Below, piece by piece: positions 16,999 to 26,241 of a stretch of 64,000 bases of DNA. This DNA comes from Paenibacillus periandrae. Its GTDB lineage: Bacteria > Bacillota > Bacilli > Paenibacillales > NBRC-103111. The position numbers and the translations under genes were made by a program. Below the pieces are notes generated by a model. That model did not search any database. It was given only the letters and a program-made list of their open reading frames with translations, and was not told the origin of the DNA. The stretch lies in the NCBI RefSeq assembly GCF_022458865.1, contig NZ_JAJNMU010000015.1, positions 62,001 to 126,000 on the forward strand. Direction: 5' to 3'. Within the stretch, counting starts at the first letter, position 1; each line of letters starts with the position of its first letter.

Positions 16999-17451
16999 AT
17001 GGAAATCCGCATGTTAGGTGCTAATGAATCACCGCCTATGGAGCTGCTCTTATTAGCTGACCCTTCTGAACAAATTGTTAGAGACTATCTGGAACGAGGG
17101 CAATGTTACGTGGCGGAGCTGAGCGAAGCTGTTATCGCCGTTTATGTATTACTGCCAACAAGACCTAATACCATTGAGCTGGTGAATATAGCTGTCCATG
17201 AGGATCATCAAAGCAGAGGGATAGGAAAACAGTTAGTTCACCACGCTATTCATAACGCTAAATTACAGGGATATAAAACAATCGAGGTAGGCACAGGCAA
17301 CTCTGGGATCGGGCAGCTGGCACTTTACCAAAAATGTGGGTTTAGAATGATTGGCATAGATAGAGATTTCTTTGTCAGACACTATGCGGAAGAAATTTTT
17401 GAAAACGGTATCGCCTGTAGAGACATGGTGCGATTATCTCAGGAATTATAA
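16999..17451 (+). CDS. GNAT-family N-acetyltransferase
   Basis: 150 residues. Acetyl-CoA motif A is H-E-D-H-Q-S-R-G-I-G-K-Q-L (~72-84), preceded by the L-V-N-I-A-V strand, and motif B is A-L-Y-Q-K-C-G-F-R. Start ATG behind AAAGGAG. The acceptor is unknown. It is followed by a bidirectional terminator shared with dapA. Confidence 0.87.
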   Translation: MEIRMLGANESPPMELLLLADPSEQIVRDYLERGQCYVAELSEAVIAVYVLLPTRPNTIELVNIAVHEDHQSRGIGKQLVHHAIHNAKLQGYKTIEVGTGNSGIGQLALYQKCGFRMIGIDRDFFVRHYAEEIFENGIACRDMVRLSQEL

Positions 17452-17498
17452 AGCCTTGTTCTTGAATGAAATGAAGAATAGGCTTACGGGAAAAAAGA

Positions 17499-17526
17499 AA
17501 AGCTGCCGCGAGGCAGCTTATTTATT
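17499..17526. terminator. Bidirectional terminator between GNAT and dapA
   Basis: Perfect stem AAGCTGCC/GGCAGCTT with a GCGA loop. It is flanked by an A-rich stretch on the left and ATTTATTTT on the right, so it can end both converging transcripts. Confidence 0.85.
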
Positions 17527-18429
17527 TTAAGGGCAGAGAAGGTGATTAGTAACGAATTCTGGCATCATCTGCTCCAATTCCAGCTGTAATTGATTAGAAA
17601 TCGGTCCCATCGGTAAACGCAGGGTGTCAGATGAGATGATACCATGTCGGGCAAGTATCCATTTTATAGGTGAGGGATTTGATTCCTGAAAAAGACTTCG
17701 AATCAATGGGACCAGTAGATCGAATGCCTGTTTGGCTTGAATAAAGTTACCCTTACTGGCAAGTTCAAAGACATGGATTAAAGCTTCTGGTATGACATTC
17801 GCTGATGCCAGCATGCCACCACTCGCCCCCTGACTTAACATGGCGTGGAAATAAAGGTCTTCCCCACAAAGAATCGGCTTCGTATCATAACGTGTCAGCT
17901 CCGAGATGAGCTCAATGCCTCCCGAGCTATCTTTTAAACCGATTACCTGGTCCAAATCCATTATTTTTCTTATCGTATCTGTGGTTAACCGAACTCCAGT
18001 ACGGGAAGGAATTTCATAGGCTATAATCGGTACTCCAACCTGTGCGACCCTCCGAAAATGTTCAAGAATGCCCTCTTGCGAAGGCCGACTATAGTAGGGT
18101 GTCACAACTAGTACAGCATCTGCGCCTAATAATCCTGCCATTTCTGTTCGTTTTACTGTAGAAACGGTACTATTCGTTCCTGTGCCGATGACAATGGGTA
18201 TTCGTTTCTGCTGCATACATGCCTGTGTCGTCTGTACGAGCTGAGCAACCTCTTCCCACATAACCGTCGGTGCTTCGCCGGTAGTACCGTTAATAACCAA
18301 CCCTTGAATATTGTGTGCCAGCAGCTTCCCGATGTAATTCCGATACGAATCCAGATCTAACTGTTCATTCCCAGTGAAGGGGGCTATAACGGGTACATAA
18401 ATACCTTTTACATCCGTTTCTTTCATCAT
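17527..18429 (-). CDS. dapA: 4-hydroxy-tetrahydrodipicolinate synthase family protein
   Basis: 300 residues of the DapA type: G-T-T-G-E at ~48-52, Y-E-I-P-S-R-T-G (Tyr and the substrate-binding Arg), and Schiff-base Lys in I-G-L-K-D-S-S-G. The Arg after P-S favours the lysine-pathway enzyme, which condenses pyruvate with aspartate semialdehyde, over NanA-like aldolases. It starts at the first of two ATGs behind AGGAGG and is divergent from a LysR gene that probably controls it. It may be an extra copy, since it sits outside any lysine operon, and another keto-acid aldolase role is possible. Confidence 0.82.
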   Translation of the reverse strand: MMKETDVKGIYVPVIAPFTGNEQLDLDSYRNYIGKLLAHNIQGLVINGTTGEAPTVMWEEVAQLVQTTQACMQQKRIPIVIGTGTNSTVSTVKRTEMAGLLGADAVLVVTPYYSRPSQEGILEHFRRVAQVGVPIIAYEIPSRTGVRLTTDTIRKIMDLDQVIGLKDSSGGIELISELTRYDTKPILCGEDLYFHAMLSQGASGGMLASANVIPEALIHVFELASKGNFIQAKQAFDLLVPLIRSLFQESNPSPIKWILARHGIISSDTLRLPMGPISNQLQLELEQMMPEFVTNHLLCP

Positions 18430-18489
18430 AACGATTCCTCCTGTTTTTCTTTCGTGAATTTACTTTACCATGGAATATTACATCATAGT

Positions 18490-18528
18490 TATCTATAATA
18501 AGTGATAGATAGTATCAATAATATTGAT
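18490..18528. promoter_or_regulatory. Two palindromes in the dapA-lysR intergenic region
   Basis: TATCTAT-N8-ATAGATA (18490-18511) and ATCAAT-AAT-ATTGAT (18514-18528) lie back to back between the divergent starts. Such AT-rich dyads fit binding sites of a LysR-type regulator that acts on its own and the divergent promoter. Confidence 0.55.
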
Positions 18529-18542
18529 GTGTGGGGGATATG

Positions 18543-19418
18543 ATGGAGCTTATCTATTTGCAGACCTTCAGGGAAGTAGCGGTACGTCAAAGCTTTACCC
18601 GGGCAGCCGAAGAGCTTGGGTATGCACAATCCAGTGTGACCATGCAGATTCAGAAATTAGAAAAGGCTTATGAGGTCAAGCTATTTGAACGGTATGGCAG
18701 AGGGCTTCGTCTGACTTCGGCTGGAGAGGAGCTGCTGAAGGTCGCTATTCAAATGCTTGATCTATATCAGGAGTCTAAGGAAAAGCTGGCCAAGCAGGGA
18801 GGGGGGACTCTTTCAATCGGAACGATCGATTCATTGGCTTCATATTTCCTTCCACCTTGGATTCAGCAAATTCGGCAGCAATACCCGGATCTAGCCATCC
18901 GACTTCAACCTGATCGTGAAGCACACATTATTAACAAAGTTAGAGAAGGCGAAATTGATATCGGGCTTATCCTGGAAAATAAACCGTCAGATCCAACGCT
19001 TAGGTGGATCAAGATTAAAGAAGAGCCTCTGGTGCTGATCGCCAATCCGAATCATCCATTAGCAGCACATAATAAAATACAATTGGAGCATCTAAATGGT
19101 GTGGAGTGGATCATGGCAGAGGATAGCTGTAACTACCGGATCATGCTGGAAAAGGTACTGCGGACACATGGAATTTCGTATCGAATTGGATTGGAATTAG
19201 GCAACCCCGAAGCTATTAAAAGATGTGTCAGGGTCGGTTCAGGTATTTCCCTATTGCCGAAAATGGCAGCTGAAGAGGAGATAGCGAGAGGGGAATTAGC
19301 AGTCCTTCCATTCACACATCCCGACATACGGTTGGACCTGCAGCTAATGATTCACGCGAAAAAATGGATGTCACACGCACTGCTGGATTTTATCGAAATG
19401 CTCAAGTCGAGTTCATAA
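18543..19418 (+). CDS. LysR-family transcriptional regulator
   Basis: 291 residues, usual length. The N-terminal winged helix (M-E-L-I-Y-L-Q-T-F, R-Q-S-F-T-R-A-A-E-E-L-G-Y-A-Q-S-S-V-T) is followed by a periplasmic-binding-protein-like effector domain (~88-290). I place the start at the second of two adjacent ATGs, behind GTGGGGGAT; the first is equally possible. It is divergent from dapA with 113 bases between them, so regulation of dapA is likely. The effector is unknown. Confidence 0.88.
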   Translation: MELIYLQTFREVAVRQSFTRAAEELGYAQSSVTMQIQKLEKAYEVKLFERYGRGLRLTSAGEELLKVAIQMLDLYQESKEKLAKQGGGTLSIGTIDSLASYFLPPWIQQIRQQYPDLAIRLQPDREAHIINKVREGEIDIGLILENKPSDPTLRWIKIKEEPLVLIANPNHPLAAHNKIQLEHLNGVEWIMAEDSCNYRIMLEKVLRTHGISYRIGLELGNPEAIKRCVRVGSGISLLPKMAAEEEIARGELAVLPFTHPDIRLDLQLMIHAKKWMSHALLDFIEMLKSSS

Positions 19419-19569
19419 ACGGGAAGATTGTAGTGCCTGATACTGAAATAATCGGTCGATCCTTATTTAGATTAAGGATGGATTATGATTTACTTGTGGT
19501 CAAATGTATAATACAATCTTTGCGGAGTATAAACCGATAGCATTTAATTATTTATGATTGTGTTGGGAG

Positions 19570-20384
19570 TTGTTAACGATTAAGCATTTAGCTGGTCTTA
19601 TAGTAATAGTCATCATTTTATTTGTGGCTTGGAATCATTTTTCTAAATCTGAAGTTCAAGAAGAGCCGATCAAGCCTGTGCAAGTCCAGAAAAAAACGCA
19701 TACTAAGGAAGAAAAAATGCAGCCATGCTAGCGATTATTAACGGGGAAACAGATAAAGTGCGAGCTGCACTGGAGGATGGGATGTCTCCTGACTCGATTG
19801 CACGTGTGCCTGGCGTAAAGATTGAATTGTCCTTTCTTGAGATCGCTGTCCGCAAGAACCGTCCGGATATCGTCAAGCTTTTGTTGGATAAAGGTGCTAG
19901 TGTTGACGTCCGAGTGAAAATTGACCCGAAGGATCCCGACAACACCTCGAACTTTCCTGTGATATATGAAGTTATTTACGGAGGAAACGTCGAAGTGGCC
20001 AGTATTATCCTTGAGCATCTAAGCCCATCGGATCAGAGCTATAAGGGTATCTTCGCTGGATTGTCCTGGGCGGTTGCCAAGAATGCAAACACAAAGCTGG
20101 TTCAATTGTTGATTGACAAAGGGGCCGATGTGAATTATTCGTGGAACGCACAAACACCTCTTATTCATGCGATAGATGAAAACAACATGGAAACCCTGCA
20201 GGTGCTTGTCAAAGCCGGAGCAGATCTTGATAGGCTGGCCCCATATGGGGAATATTGGGTTAACGAGAAAAAAAGATATATTCCCAAACAATTTACCGCT
20301 CTGGATGCGGCTACGATCTGGGAGCGTCGTAACATGTACGACTATTTGAAAAGTGCGGGTGGAAAGGGTGTGCTGTATCCGTAA
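19570..20384 (+). pseudogene. Membrane-anchored ankyrin-repeat protein, split by a frameshift
   Basis: Two overlapping frames together give one plausible protein. The first (19570-19731) encodes a hydrophobic anchor (A-G-L-I-V-I-V-I-I-L-F-V-A-W) and a charged linker, then stops at TAG. The second (ATG 19725-20384, 219 residues) is an ankyrin-repeat domain whose natural N-terminus, K-N-A-A-M-L-A-I-I-N-G-E-T-D-K-V, begins in codons just before that ATG. One extra A in the A6 run at 19712-19717 would join the two. Either the gene carries a frameshift or the run allows slippage. The first frame has no ATG start; TTG at 19570 is a guess. It probably mediates protein contacts at the membrane. Confidence 0.6.
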
Positions 20385-20597
20385 AACAAGGTGAGGTTTC
20401 CCTAGACCAGCTTCACCCAACTAGAAACGCCACGTGGGCCGACAACCACAATGTGCGTCACAACCTACGCTCGGTATTAAAGGGCGTTTCCTATCGCAGC
20501 CATGTTCAAAACACCTTGTGGCCGCGATTACTGCGGCTTTTTCCAGTTCATGAGCAAGGCAATCCATAGCTGGATTCTGTATATAGGAGAGGAAACC

Positions 20598-21098
20598 ATG
20601 ATGATTCTTGAAACGTCCAGACTATACCTAAGACCTTATATAAATGAGGATATCCATGCGCTGCACCCCATGTTTTCGGACCCCGAAACGATGAAGTTTT
20701 ATCCCTCTCACTTTAGTTTTGATCAAACCCAACAATGGATTTCGAGAAATATGATGAGATACGATAAGGATGGGTTTGGACTTTGGGCTGTATGCTTGAA
20801 GAAGACCGACGAATGTATTGGCGACTGTGGTCTTGTTAAACAGCAAATAAACGGTAAAACAGAAATTGAGATTGGTTACCACATTAGCAAGAGGTACTGG
20901 TCAAAAGGGTATGCATCGGAGGCTGCATTAGCTTGCAAGGAGTATGGGTTTAACCAAATCGGATTGAGCCGATTGATCAGCATCATAGCCCCGGGGAATA
21001 TGGCATCTATTCGTGTGGCAGAGAAGATCGGGTTCAGCAAAGAAGAAGAAGCTATTGTATTTAATAGAAATCACTATATTTATTCAGGTGTAAAGTAA
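20598..21098 (+). CDS. RimJ/RimL-type GNAT acetyltransferase
   Basis: 166 residues from the ATG at 20598 behind GGAGAGG. The N-terminus L-E-T-S-R-L-Y-L-R-P-Y is typical of Acetyltransf_3. Later motifs are E-I-G-Y-H-I and K-G-Y-A-S-E-A for acetyl-CoA, and P-G-N-M-A-S-I-R-V-A-E-K-I-G-F near the end. The likely acceptor is an N-terminal or side-chain amine, not identified. It is followed by an imperfect terminator. Confidence 0.87.
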   Translation: MMILETSRLYLRPYINEDIHALHPMFSDPETMKFYPSHFSFDQTQQWISRNMMRYDKDGFGLWAVCLKKTDECIGDCGLVKQQINGKTEIEIGYHISKRYWSKGYASEAALACKEYGFNQIGLSRLISIIAPGNMASIRVAEKIGFSKEEEAIVFNRNHYIYSGVK

Positions 21099-21114
21099 TT
21101 GAAAACGCATAAAC

Positions 21115-21166
21115 CAAAAAAGAGACAGAAGCGATGCTGGTCAACATCCTTTTGCCTCTTTTTCAA
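21115..21166 (+). terminator. Imperfect Rho-independent terminator
   Basis: AAAAAAGAGACAGAAG pairs, with G-U pairs and mismatches, to the arm ending CTTTTGCCTCTTTTT; a T run follows. It ends the GNAT transcript. Confidence 0.6.
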
Positions 21167-21289
21167 GATTATGGTCTATCCATTCATGGAGATTTAACGA
21201 TTTGATCTGGTTGATAAATTCATGGCTAAATGGAGTCGAAAAGTCGAAACTCGGTGTTGAAAATGAATCATCGGCATGAGATCAACAGG

Positions 21290-22396
21290 TTAATTCTCTT
21301 CCAGCTGGATGCTCGTAAAAGCGACCTCGCGCCCATTCACCAGCAGGGCAATCCGGTGCTCCCCCGGATAATGACGACGGGTCGTAAGATCTGACCATCG
21401 GTGAGTTCGAGTGCCGTTCAGCGAGGTGCCGCCAGGCACTGTTTTATCCGACAGCAGGAACGATTTGCGCGAGCTGCGTCCATTAGCTTTTACAAAATCG
21501 ATCCCGTATTCAATACGGACATGAGCGGGTTCGCCTTCCCGGATCCGCAGCTCATACCGCAGCTCACAGACTCCACCGATTGACAGCACAGACGGTTCTG
21601 CTGTGAATGCCTCGTTGCTTGTAAGTGCCTCGGACTCTGTTGCTTCCGCATATCCAAAAAGTGTCATCACCTCAGGATCTGCTTTACGAATCAAGGTCCT
21701 GCAGCCGTGACGTACAATCCAGTCTGTATTCGGGTCCATGCCCCTCCAGCGTCGGGCGGTATCAAGTACAACGGAGGGATGATCCTTGGCGATGTCGTTC
21801 AGGTTATTAGCAACGCTTTTGCGCACATAAAGCGAAGAGTCTGCCTTTAGCAGCTCCAACACCCGCAGCACTGGAGCCGGGTCGCGTTTGAATATCGGGA
21901 GTGCTTGTCCCCACGGCAGACGTGGCCGACATCCCTCGCTAGCAAGCCGTCTTACATGCTCATTCGGAGACTCGGACCAGACCTCCATCTGGGCCATCAT
22001 TTTCTGGGGCTCACGGAGCAGAAACGGTCTTACGGCAAACTCCGCTGATGATTTTGGCGTAAAGCGTTCCAGTGCTTTCATGGAAAGCGCCCAGTGCTCC
22101 TCCGCTTGACCATACACCTCCACGAAATCGGGAAAGAACAAGTACGGAAAACCGATACAGGTCTCGTCGATTGCAAACAGAATCTCCAGCGCTTCTTCGT
22201 AACGTTCCGGCAGATGTGCTCCAAGCATCTGGGTGATCCGCCGCATCCGGGCTTTCAACTCCAGCCCATCCCATGTATCGTCAATCGCCGCAGCGATAAA
22301 ACCTTCTGTATGGAAAGCCTCGTATGCGGTACGTATTTTCTCACCAAAGCTGCGCAAAAACTGTTCATTATACATGGCTTTTAAAGGTTCTCCCAT
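21290..22396 (-). CDS. DNA alkylation repair (AlkD-like) HEAT-repeat protein
   Basis: 368 residues from an ATG preceded by AAGGAGGAG. The N-terminal two thirds are tandem alpha helices of the AlkD/HEAT type (W-D-G-L-E-L-K-A-R, F-P-D-F-V, V-R-R-L-A-S-E-G-C-R-P-R-L-P-W, S-L-Y-V-R-K-S-V-A-N-N-L-N-D). Such proteins lift alkylated purines out of DNA. The last ~100 residues are a beta-rich domain with paired Arg/Lys strands, a known extra domain in Firmicutes homologues. It is a single gene on the minus strand. Confidence 0.82.
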   Translation of the reverse strand: MGEPLKAMYNEQFLRSFGEKIRTAYEAFHTEGFIAAAIDDTWDGLELKARMRRITQMLGAHLPERYEEALEILFAIDETCIGFPYLFFPDFVEVYGQAEEHWALSMKALERFTPKSSAEFAVRPFLLREPQKMMAQMEVWSESPNEHVRRLASEGCRPRLPWGQALPIFKRDPAPVLRVLELLKADSSLYVRKSVANNLNDIAKDHPSVVLDTARRWRGMDPNTDWIVRHGCRTLIRKADPEVMTLFGYAEATESEALTSNEAFTAEPSVLSIGGVCELRYELRIREGEPAHVRIEYGIDFVKANGRSSRKSFLLSDKTVPGGTSLNGTRTHRWSDLTTRRHYPGEHRIALLVNGREVAFTSIQLEEN

Positions 22397-22817
22397 TATG
22401 TAACTCCTCCTTCTGTTAACCATTATAACGGATCACTCCCGGCGTTTCACTGTGCTTCTGGTGAAATCATCATATCTCATTGCAAATGAGTATAGTGGAT
22501 AATGTACGAAAAAAACCTTTGGAGCAGTGCCCAAAGGTGGATATAAATTGAATTGCTTCACGACTTTTAAACTTAAACTCCCATAAAACTAAAATAAACG
22601 ACGCTCAATGGCCTCGTAGGTAAATTTTAACTAGAGTTGATTTTTTTCAAAATTCAACTAGAAATAGAACTGTAATCGCTGTCTATAATATTAGAATAAC
22701 ACACGGAAAAGAAACAGTCTAGTCTTTTTTTCCATTTTACTTTATATTTTACATGTTGCTTCGATTAGATCGTAAGTTTGCAAGCAGATCTCAGAACGAA
22801 AAGAGCTGGAGGTGCTC
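22397..22817. other. Gene-free stretch between AlkD-like gene and ABC-2 operon
   Basis: About 420 AT-rich bases with no supported coding frame. Content seen: the leader of the minus-strand AlkD-like gene, an orphan hairpin with an A run (22509-22538), an imperfect inverted repeat around CTAGAGTTGA...TCAACTAG (22631-22661) and a TATAAT (22684-22689) that could serve the exporter genes but lacks a clear -35. Confidence 0.6.
22509..22538 (-). terminator. Orphan terminator-like hairpin (minus strand)
   Basis: Perfect 8-base stem ACCTTTGG/CCAAAGGT with an 8-base loop, preceded on the plus strand by A7. On the minus strand this reads as stem plus T run. No minus-strand gene lies upstream (to the right), so it may end an unannotated small RNA or be a relic. 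Confidence 0.5.
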
Positions 22818-23591
22818 ATGTTTTCCTTAACGTTAGCCCGCAAAGGTTATCTGAATCAACTGCAGTACCGGAAAGCGCACTTGCTTCGCATGCTCGCCAG
22901 TGTCGCGATCGGATACGTATACATGTCGATCTGGGCTGGTATCAGTCATGACCAATCACTTGGCGAATACGGGCTGCAGGGTATGCTCAGCTATATTGCA
23001 TTCAATCAAGCTTGTATCTGGATTTTATTCCCGACAGCAGGTTTGGGAATTGACGGTATGGTTCGAACGGGACAAATCGCTCACGAGCTGATGAAGCCAA
23101 TGCTGTTCTTCTGGTATTTACTCAGCCGGGAGTGGGGACAGTTGATCTATCAGTTTCTCTACAGTACCGTCCCGATATATCTCATCTATGTTATTTTTCT
23201 GCAGATTCAAATTCCTCAGCATCCGCTAACCTGGCTGTGGACCCTCATCGCCCTCATGTTATCTGCTTATATCGCCCTATGTATTTCCTACCTGGTTGGA
23301 ATCACAGCCTTGTGGACCACTGAGTCACGTTGGCTGTGGCATGTGCATCATGCCCTGAATATGCTGCTCTCCGGTTTTTTCATTCCCGTAGCCTGGCTGC
23401 CCGGATGGCTTAAGACCATAAGCTTGCTCTCCCCTTACCCTTGTCTGCAATATTATCCGACGCGAATTTATCTTGAATTGGATCCGGTTACGGTTCTCGG
23501 CAATTCCCTGATCTGGTGCTGCTTGTTAACAACTGCAGCGATACTTATGACTCATACGATGCGTCGCAAGGTGGAGGTGCAGGGAGGATGA
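22818..23591 (+). CDS. ABC-2 type exporter permease, subunit 1
   Basis: 257 residues with about six membrane helices, from the ATG at 22818 behind GGAGGTG. The pattern (R-K-A-H-L-L-R near the start, a late P-V-A-W-L-P segment, S-P-Y-P-C-L-Q-Y-Y-P-T) matches the ABC-2/DUF990-like permeases that work as heterodimers. Its stop overlaps the next permease start (ATGA), and the ATPase follows. The three genes form an exporter. The cargo is unknown. Confidence 0.87.
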   Translation: MFSLTLARKGYLNQLQYRKAHLLRMLASVAIGYVYMSIWAGISHDQSLGEYGLQGMLSYIAFNQACIWILFPTAGLGIDGMVRTGQIAHELMKPMLFFWYLLSREWGQLIYQFLYSTVPIYLIYVIFLQIQIPQHPLTWLWTLIALMLSAYIALCISYLVGITALWTTESRWLWHVHHALNMLLSGFFIPVAWLPGWLKTISLLSPYPCLQYYPTRIYLELDPVTVLGNSLIWCCLLTTAAILMTHTMRRKVEVQGG

Positions 23592-24379
23592 GCTGGATGC
23601 AACTGTATGCCCGGATGGCGGGAGCAAGTCTTCGCGGACAAATGCAGTACAAATTCAATTTTATTTTTTCATCGATGATGGCGTTATTCATGTTCTCTCT
23701 GGAATTTCTTACTGTGGCCACCGTCATTTATCGGTTCAATGGTATTCAAGGCTGGGGCGTGTACGAGATTGGGTATCTGTTTACCATCATGATGTTCACC
23801 AGAGCCTTTTACCGGATATTGGCCTCCGAAGTTAACGGCTTTGAAAAATATCTGGTGCAGGGGCTGCTCGATGGTCTGCTGATTCGTCCGGCGCCCGTGC
23901 TGCTGGTGCTGATGACGCGGAATTTTCGCCCGATGCTCGGTGAGCTGATTCTTGGCACGATTCTGGTTAGTATTTGTCTCCACCATCTGATGGCTAGCGG
24001 ACAGGTGACCTGGTGGGCGATTCCGTTAACCTGCGTGGTTGTGGCGAGCGGGACGATGATTACGTTTTCGATCGGCTTGGCGACAGCGGCGGTAGGCTTC
24101 TGGACGCAACGGATCGATGATTTACAGCGGATCACAGATAATGCAGGCACGATCGCCGGGCAGTATCCTCTGACTATTTATCCGCAATGGATGCGCGTCG
24201 TTCTACTGACGATTGTACCGATGGGCTTTACTGCTTATGTACCATCGCTGTACGTGATTCGTGGCGAGCAGGGACCTTGGGTCGTGGTGGTCACCTTATT
24301 GGTAGCGATTGTGCTGCTGCTTGCGGCGCTGCGGTTGTGGCGGTACGGCATTTCTCATTATCAAAGCACGGGTACCTGA
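23588..24379 (+). CDS. ABC-2 type exporter permease, subunit 2
   Basis: 263 residues, about six membrane helices, ATG at 23588 in an ATGA overlap with subunit 1 and behind AGGGAGG. The family features Q-Y-K-F-N-F at the start, G-L-L-D-G-L-L-I-R-P in the middle and Y-P-L-T-I-Y-P late match DUF990-type ABC-2 permeases. It pairs with the preceding subunit and the following ATPase. Confidence 0.88.
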   Translation: MSWMQLYARMAGASLRGQMQYKFNFIFSSMMALFMFSLEFLTVATVIYRFNGIQGWGVYEIGYLFTIMMFTRAFYRILASEVNGFEKYLVQGLLDGLLIRPAPVLLVLMTRNFRPMLGELILGTILVSICLHHLMASGQVTWWAIPLTCVVVASGTMITFSIGLATAAVGFWTQRIDDLQRITDNAGTIAGQYPLTIYPQWMRVVLLTIVPMGFTAYVPSLYVIRGEQGPWVVVVTLLVAIVLLLAALRLWRYGISHYQSTGT

Positions 24380-24416
24380 CAAACGGATTCACCGGATTAT
24401 TAAAAGGAGGAGACCT

Positions 24417-25388
24417 ATGATTATTGCCAAAAGCTTGAACAAAACGTTCAGAATCCCTGTCGTCAAGCAAGGTCGATTGAAGGGGCTAAGAACTTTACTT
24501 ACGCGGGATTACCGCTTGGTTGAGGCGGTGAGGGATATTAGCTTCGAGATTCCAAAAGGCGAATTTGTCGGTTATATCGGGCCAAACGGGGCAGGCAAAT
24601 CGACCACGATCAAAATGCTCTGCGGCATTCTGCATCCCACCTCAGGTGAGGTAATGATTAACGGACGCAGTCCGCAAAAGCACCGGATGGAGCTGGTCAG
24701 ACAACTCGGGGTGGTGTTTGGTCAGCGTACTCAACTGTGGTGGGATCTTCCCGTCAAGGATTCGTTCGAGATCCTCGCATCGCTGTACAAGATCGGTAAA
24801 CCAGCGTACAGACGCCAGTTGGGTAAGCTGAGTGAGGTCTTGAATCTGCACGACTTTCTGAACACACCGGTACGGAAGCTGTCCCTTGGACAGCGAATGC
24901 GGGCTGATCTGGCGGCGTCTCTGCTCCACGACCCCGATTTATTGTTTCTGGATGAACCGACGATCGGATTGGATGTGCTCGCTAAAAAGCAAATTCGTGA
25001 GCACCTGCGGCTGTTAAATCGGGAATTGAACAAAACGATTTTGTTAACGACACACGATATGGACGATATTGAGCAGCTATGCAGCCGAGTCATCGTTATT
25101 AATCATGGTCAGGCGATCTATGATGGAACGCTGGAGCAGCTGAGGGGTAGAATCGGGCTTCCAACGCGGATGAAAATAACGTTTCGTGAAGCGATTGAAC
25201 AGCCATCGGCCCACACATCACCTTTTGAGATTCAGATGATTGATTCGCGTATGATGTCCGTAGCCTGCAATCGGCAGGAAACAACAGCGATGGAGGTGCT
25301 TCAGGCGATGAGTGCCTGGGGTGTTATCGAGGATGTACACATGGAGGAACCGGACTTTGAAGAGATCATCCACCGTGTGTACGGATAG
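24417..25388 (+). CDS. ABC-2 exporter ATP-binding protein
   Basis: 323 residues from the ATG at 24417 behind AAAGGAGGAG. Motifs in order: Walker A G-P-N-G-A-G-K-S-T (~60-68), Q-loop V-V-F-G-Q-R, signature L-S-L-G-Q-R-M-R (variant of LSGGQ), Walker B L-L-F-L-D-E-P-T, and H-loop T-T-H-D. The C-terminal ~90 residues are the extension typical of drug- and polysaccharide-type ABC-2 ATPases. Third gene of the exporter operon. Confidence 0.93.
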   Translation: MIIAKSLNKTFRIPVVKQGRLKGLRTLLTRDYRLVEAVRDISFEIPKGEFVGYIGPNGAGKSTTIKMLCGILHPTSGEVMINGRSPQKHRMELVRQLGVVFGQRTQLWWDLPVKDSFEILASLYKIGKPAYRRQLGKLSEVLNLHDFLNTPVRKLSLGQRMRADLAASLLHDPDLLFLDEPTIGLDVLAKKQIREHLRLLNRELNKTILLTTHDMDDIEQLCSRVIVINHGQAIYDGTLEQLRGRIGLPTRMKITFREAIEQPSAHTSPFEIQMIDSRMMSVACNRQETTAMEVLQAMSAWGVIEDVHMEEPDFEEIIHRVYG

Positions 25389-25452
25389 AAGTGACAATTA
25401 ACGTGTCAAATGGTTAGTAACCTAAATCTAAACTAAAGAGGTGGAACTCAAT

Positions 25453-26241
25453 ATGTTTCCCGATATTACACAGCATCCTGAATGGCTGCGGGGACAAACG
25501 ATAGCCTGGTGCAATCGACTTGCTGAGCAGACCGGTAAATATGAGTATCCGTGGACATCGATCGTTGAAGGGCAGACCGCGGAGGATATCTTCAGTGAGG
25601 AGCTGGCGAAGCTGGTGCGCGGTAAGGTTCTCGAGGTAGGCTGCGGTCATGGAGCTTTTGCGAATCGATGGGCGAGCCAGGCTGATGAGATCGTTGGTTA
25701 TGATATGACGGAGGGCTTTTTACGTACAGCGGAACAGAACCGTGAACCGAACGTCTCATTTGTTCTGGGAAATACCCATGATGGCTTGCCCTTCAAGGAT
25801 GATGAATTTGATCTTGCTTATACCAAAAAAGGTCCAACCAGCTGGTATCCCGAAGCAAACCGAATTCTCAAGCCGGGAGGAGATGTGCTGTCTTTGCATC
25901 CTGGCGATGGAAATGGTGAAGGTATCGAGCTGGGGAGCTATTTCCCCGGACTGTTTGCGTCACCTCAGCAAGGAACACCGATTCTGGATAAAATCAACCG
26001 CATGCTTTCACAAAGCAGTCTTGATGTGCTCTCCATTCGTAGATTACGCGAAACGACGTATCTGCCAACAGTGGAGGATATGCTCCAAATCATCGGATTT
26101 GGGCAAACCGAGGGCTTCAATCAATTTGTGCGAGAAAACTGCCTGGAAGGAATTTGCCGCCAGTTTGATCTGAACCGAAGTCAACAAGGATTAAAAACGA
26201 TCAGCTATTATTATCTGGTTCAGGCAAAAGGAACCAACTGA
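25453..26241 (+). CDS. Class I SAM-dependent methyltransferase
   Basis: 262 residues, ATG at 25453 behind AAAGAGGTGG. SAM motif I is V-L-E-V-G-C-G-H-G-A-F (~60-70), followed by the acidic strand end D in I-V-G-Y-D-M. Motif II-like P-F-K-D-D-E-F-D-L-A-Y is followed by L-K-P-G-G. It is 64 bases after the exporter ATPase and could be co-transcribed. The acceptor molecule is unknown. Confidence 0.87.
   Translation: MFPDITQHPEWLRGQTIAWCNRLAEQTGKYEYPWTSIVEGQTAEDIFSEELAKLVRGKVLEVGCGHGAFANRWASQADEIVGYDMTEGFLRTAEQNREPNVSFVLGNTHDGLPFKDDEFDLAYTKKGPTSWYPEANRILKPGGDVLSLHPGDGNGEGIELGSYFPGLFASPQQGTPILDKINRMLSQSSLDVLSIRRLRETTYLPTVEDMLQIIGFGQTEGFNQFVRENCLEGICRQFDLNRSQQGLKTISYYYLVQAKGTN

Noticed and set aside
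19456..19476. Hairpin ATCCTTA/TAAGGAT after the LysR gene as terminator
   Set aside because: Only seven base pairs and no T run follows.
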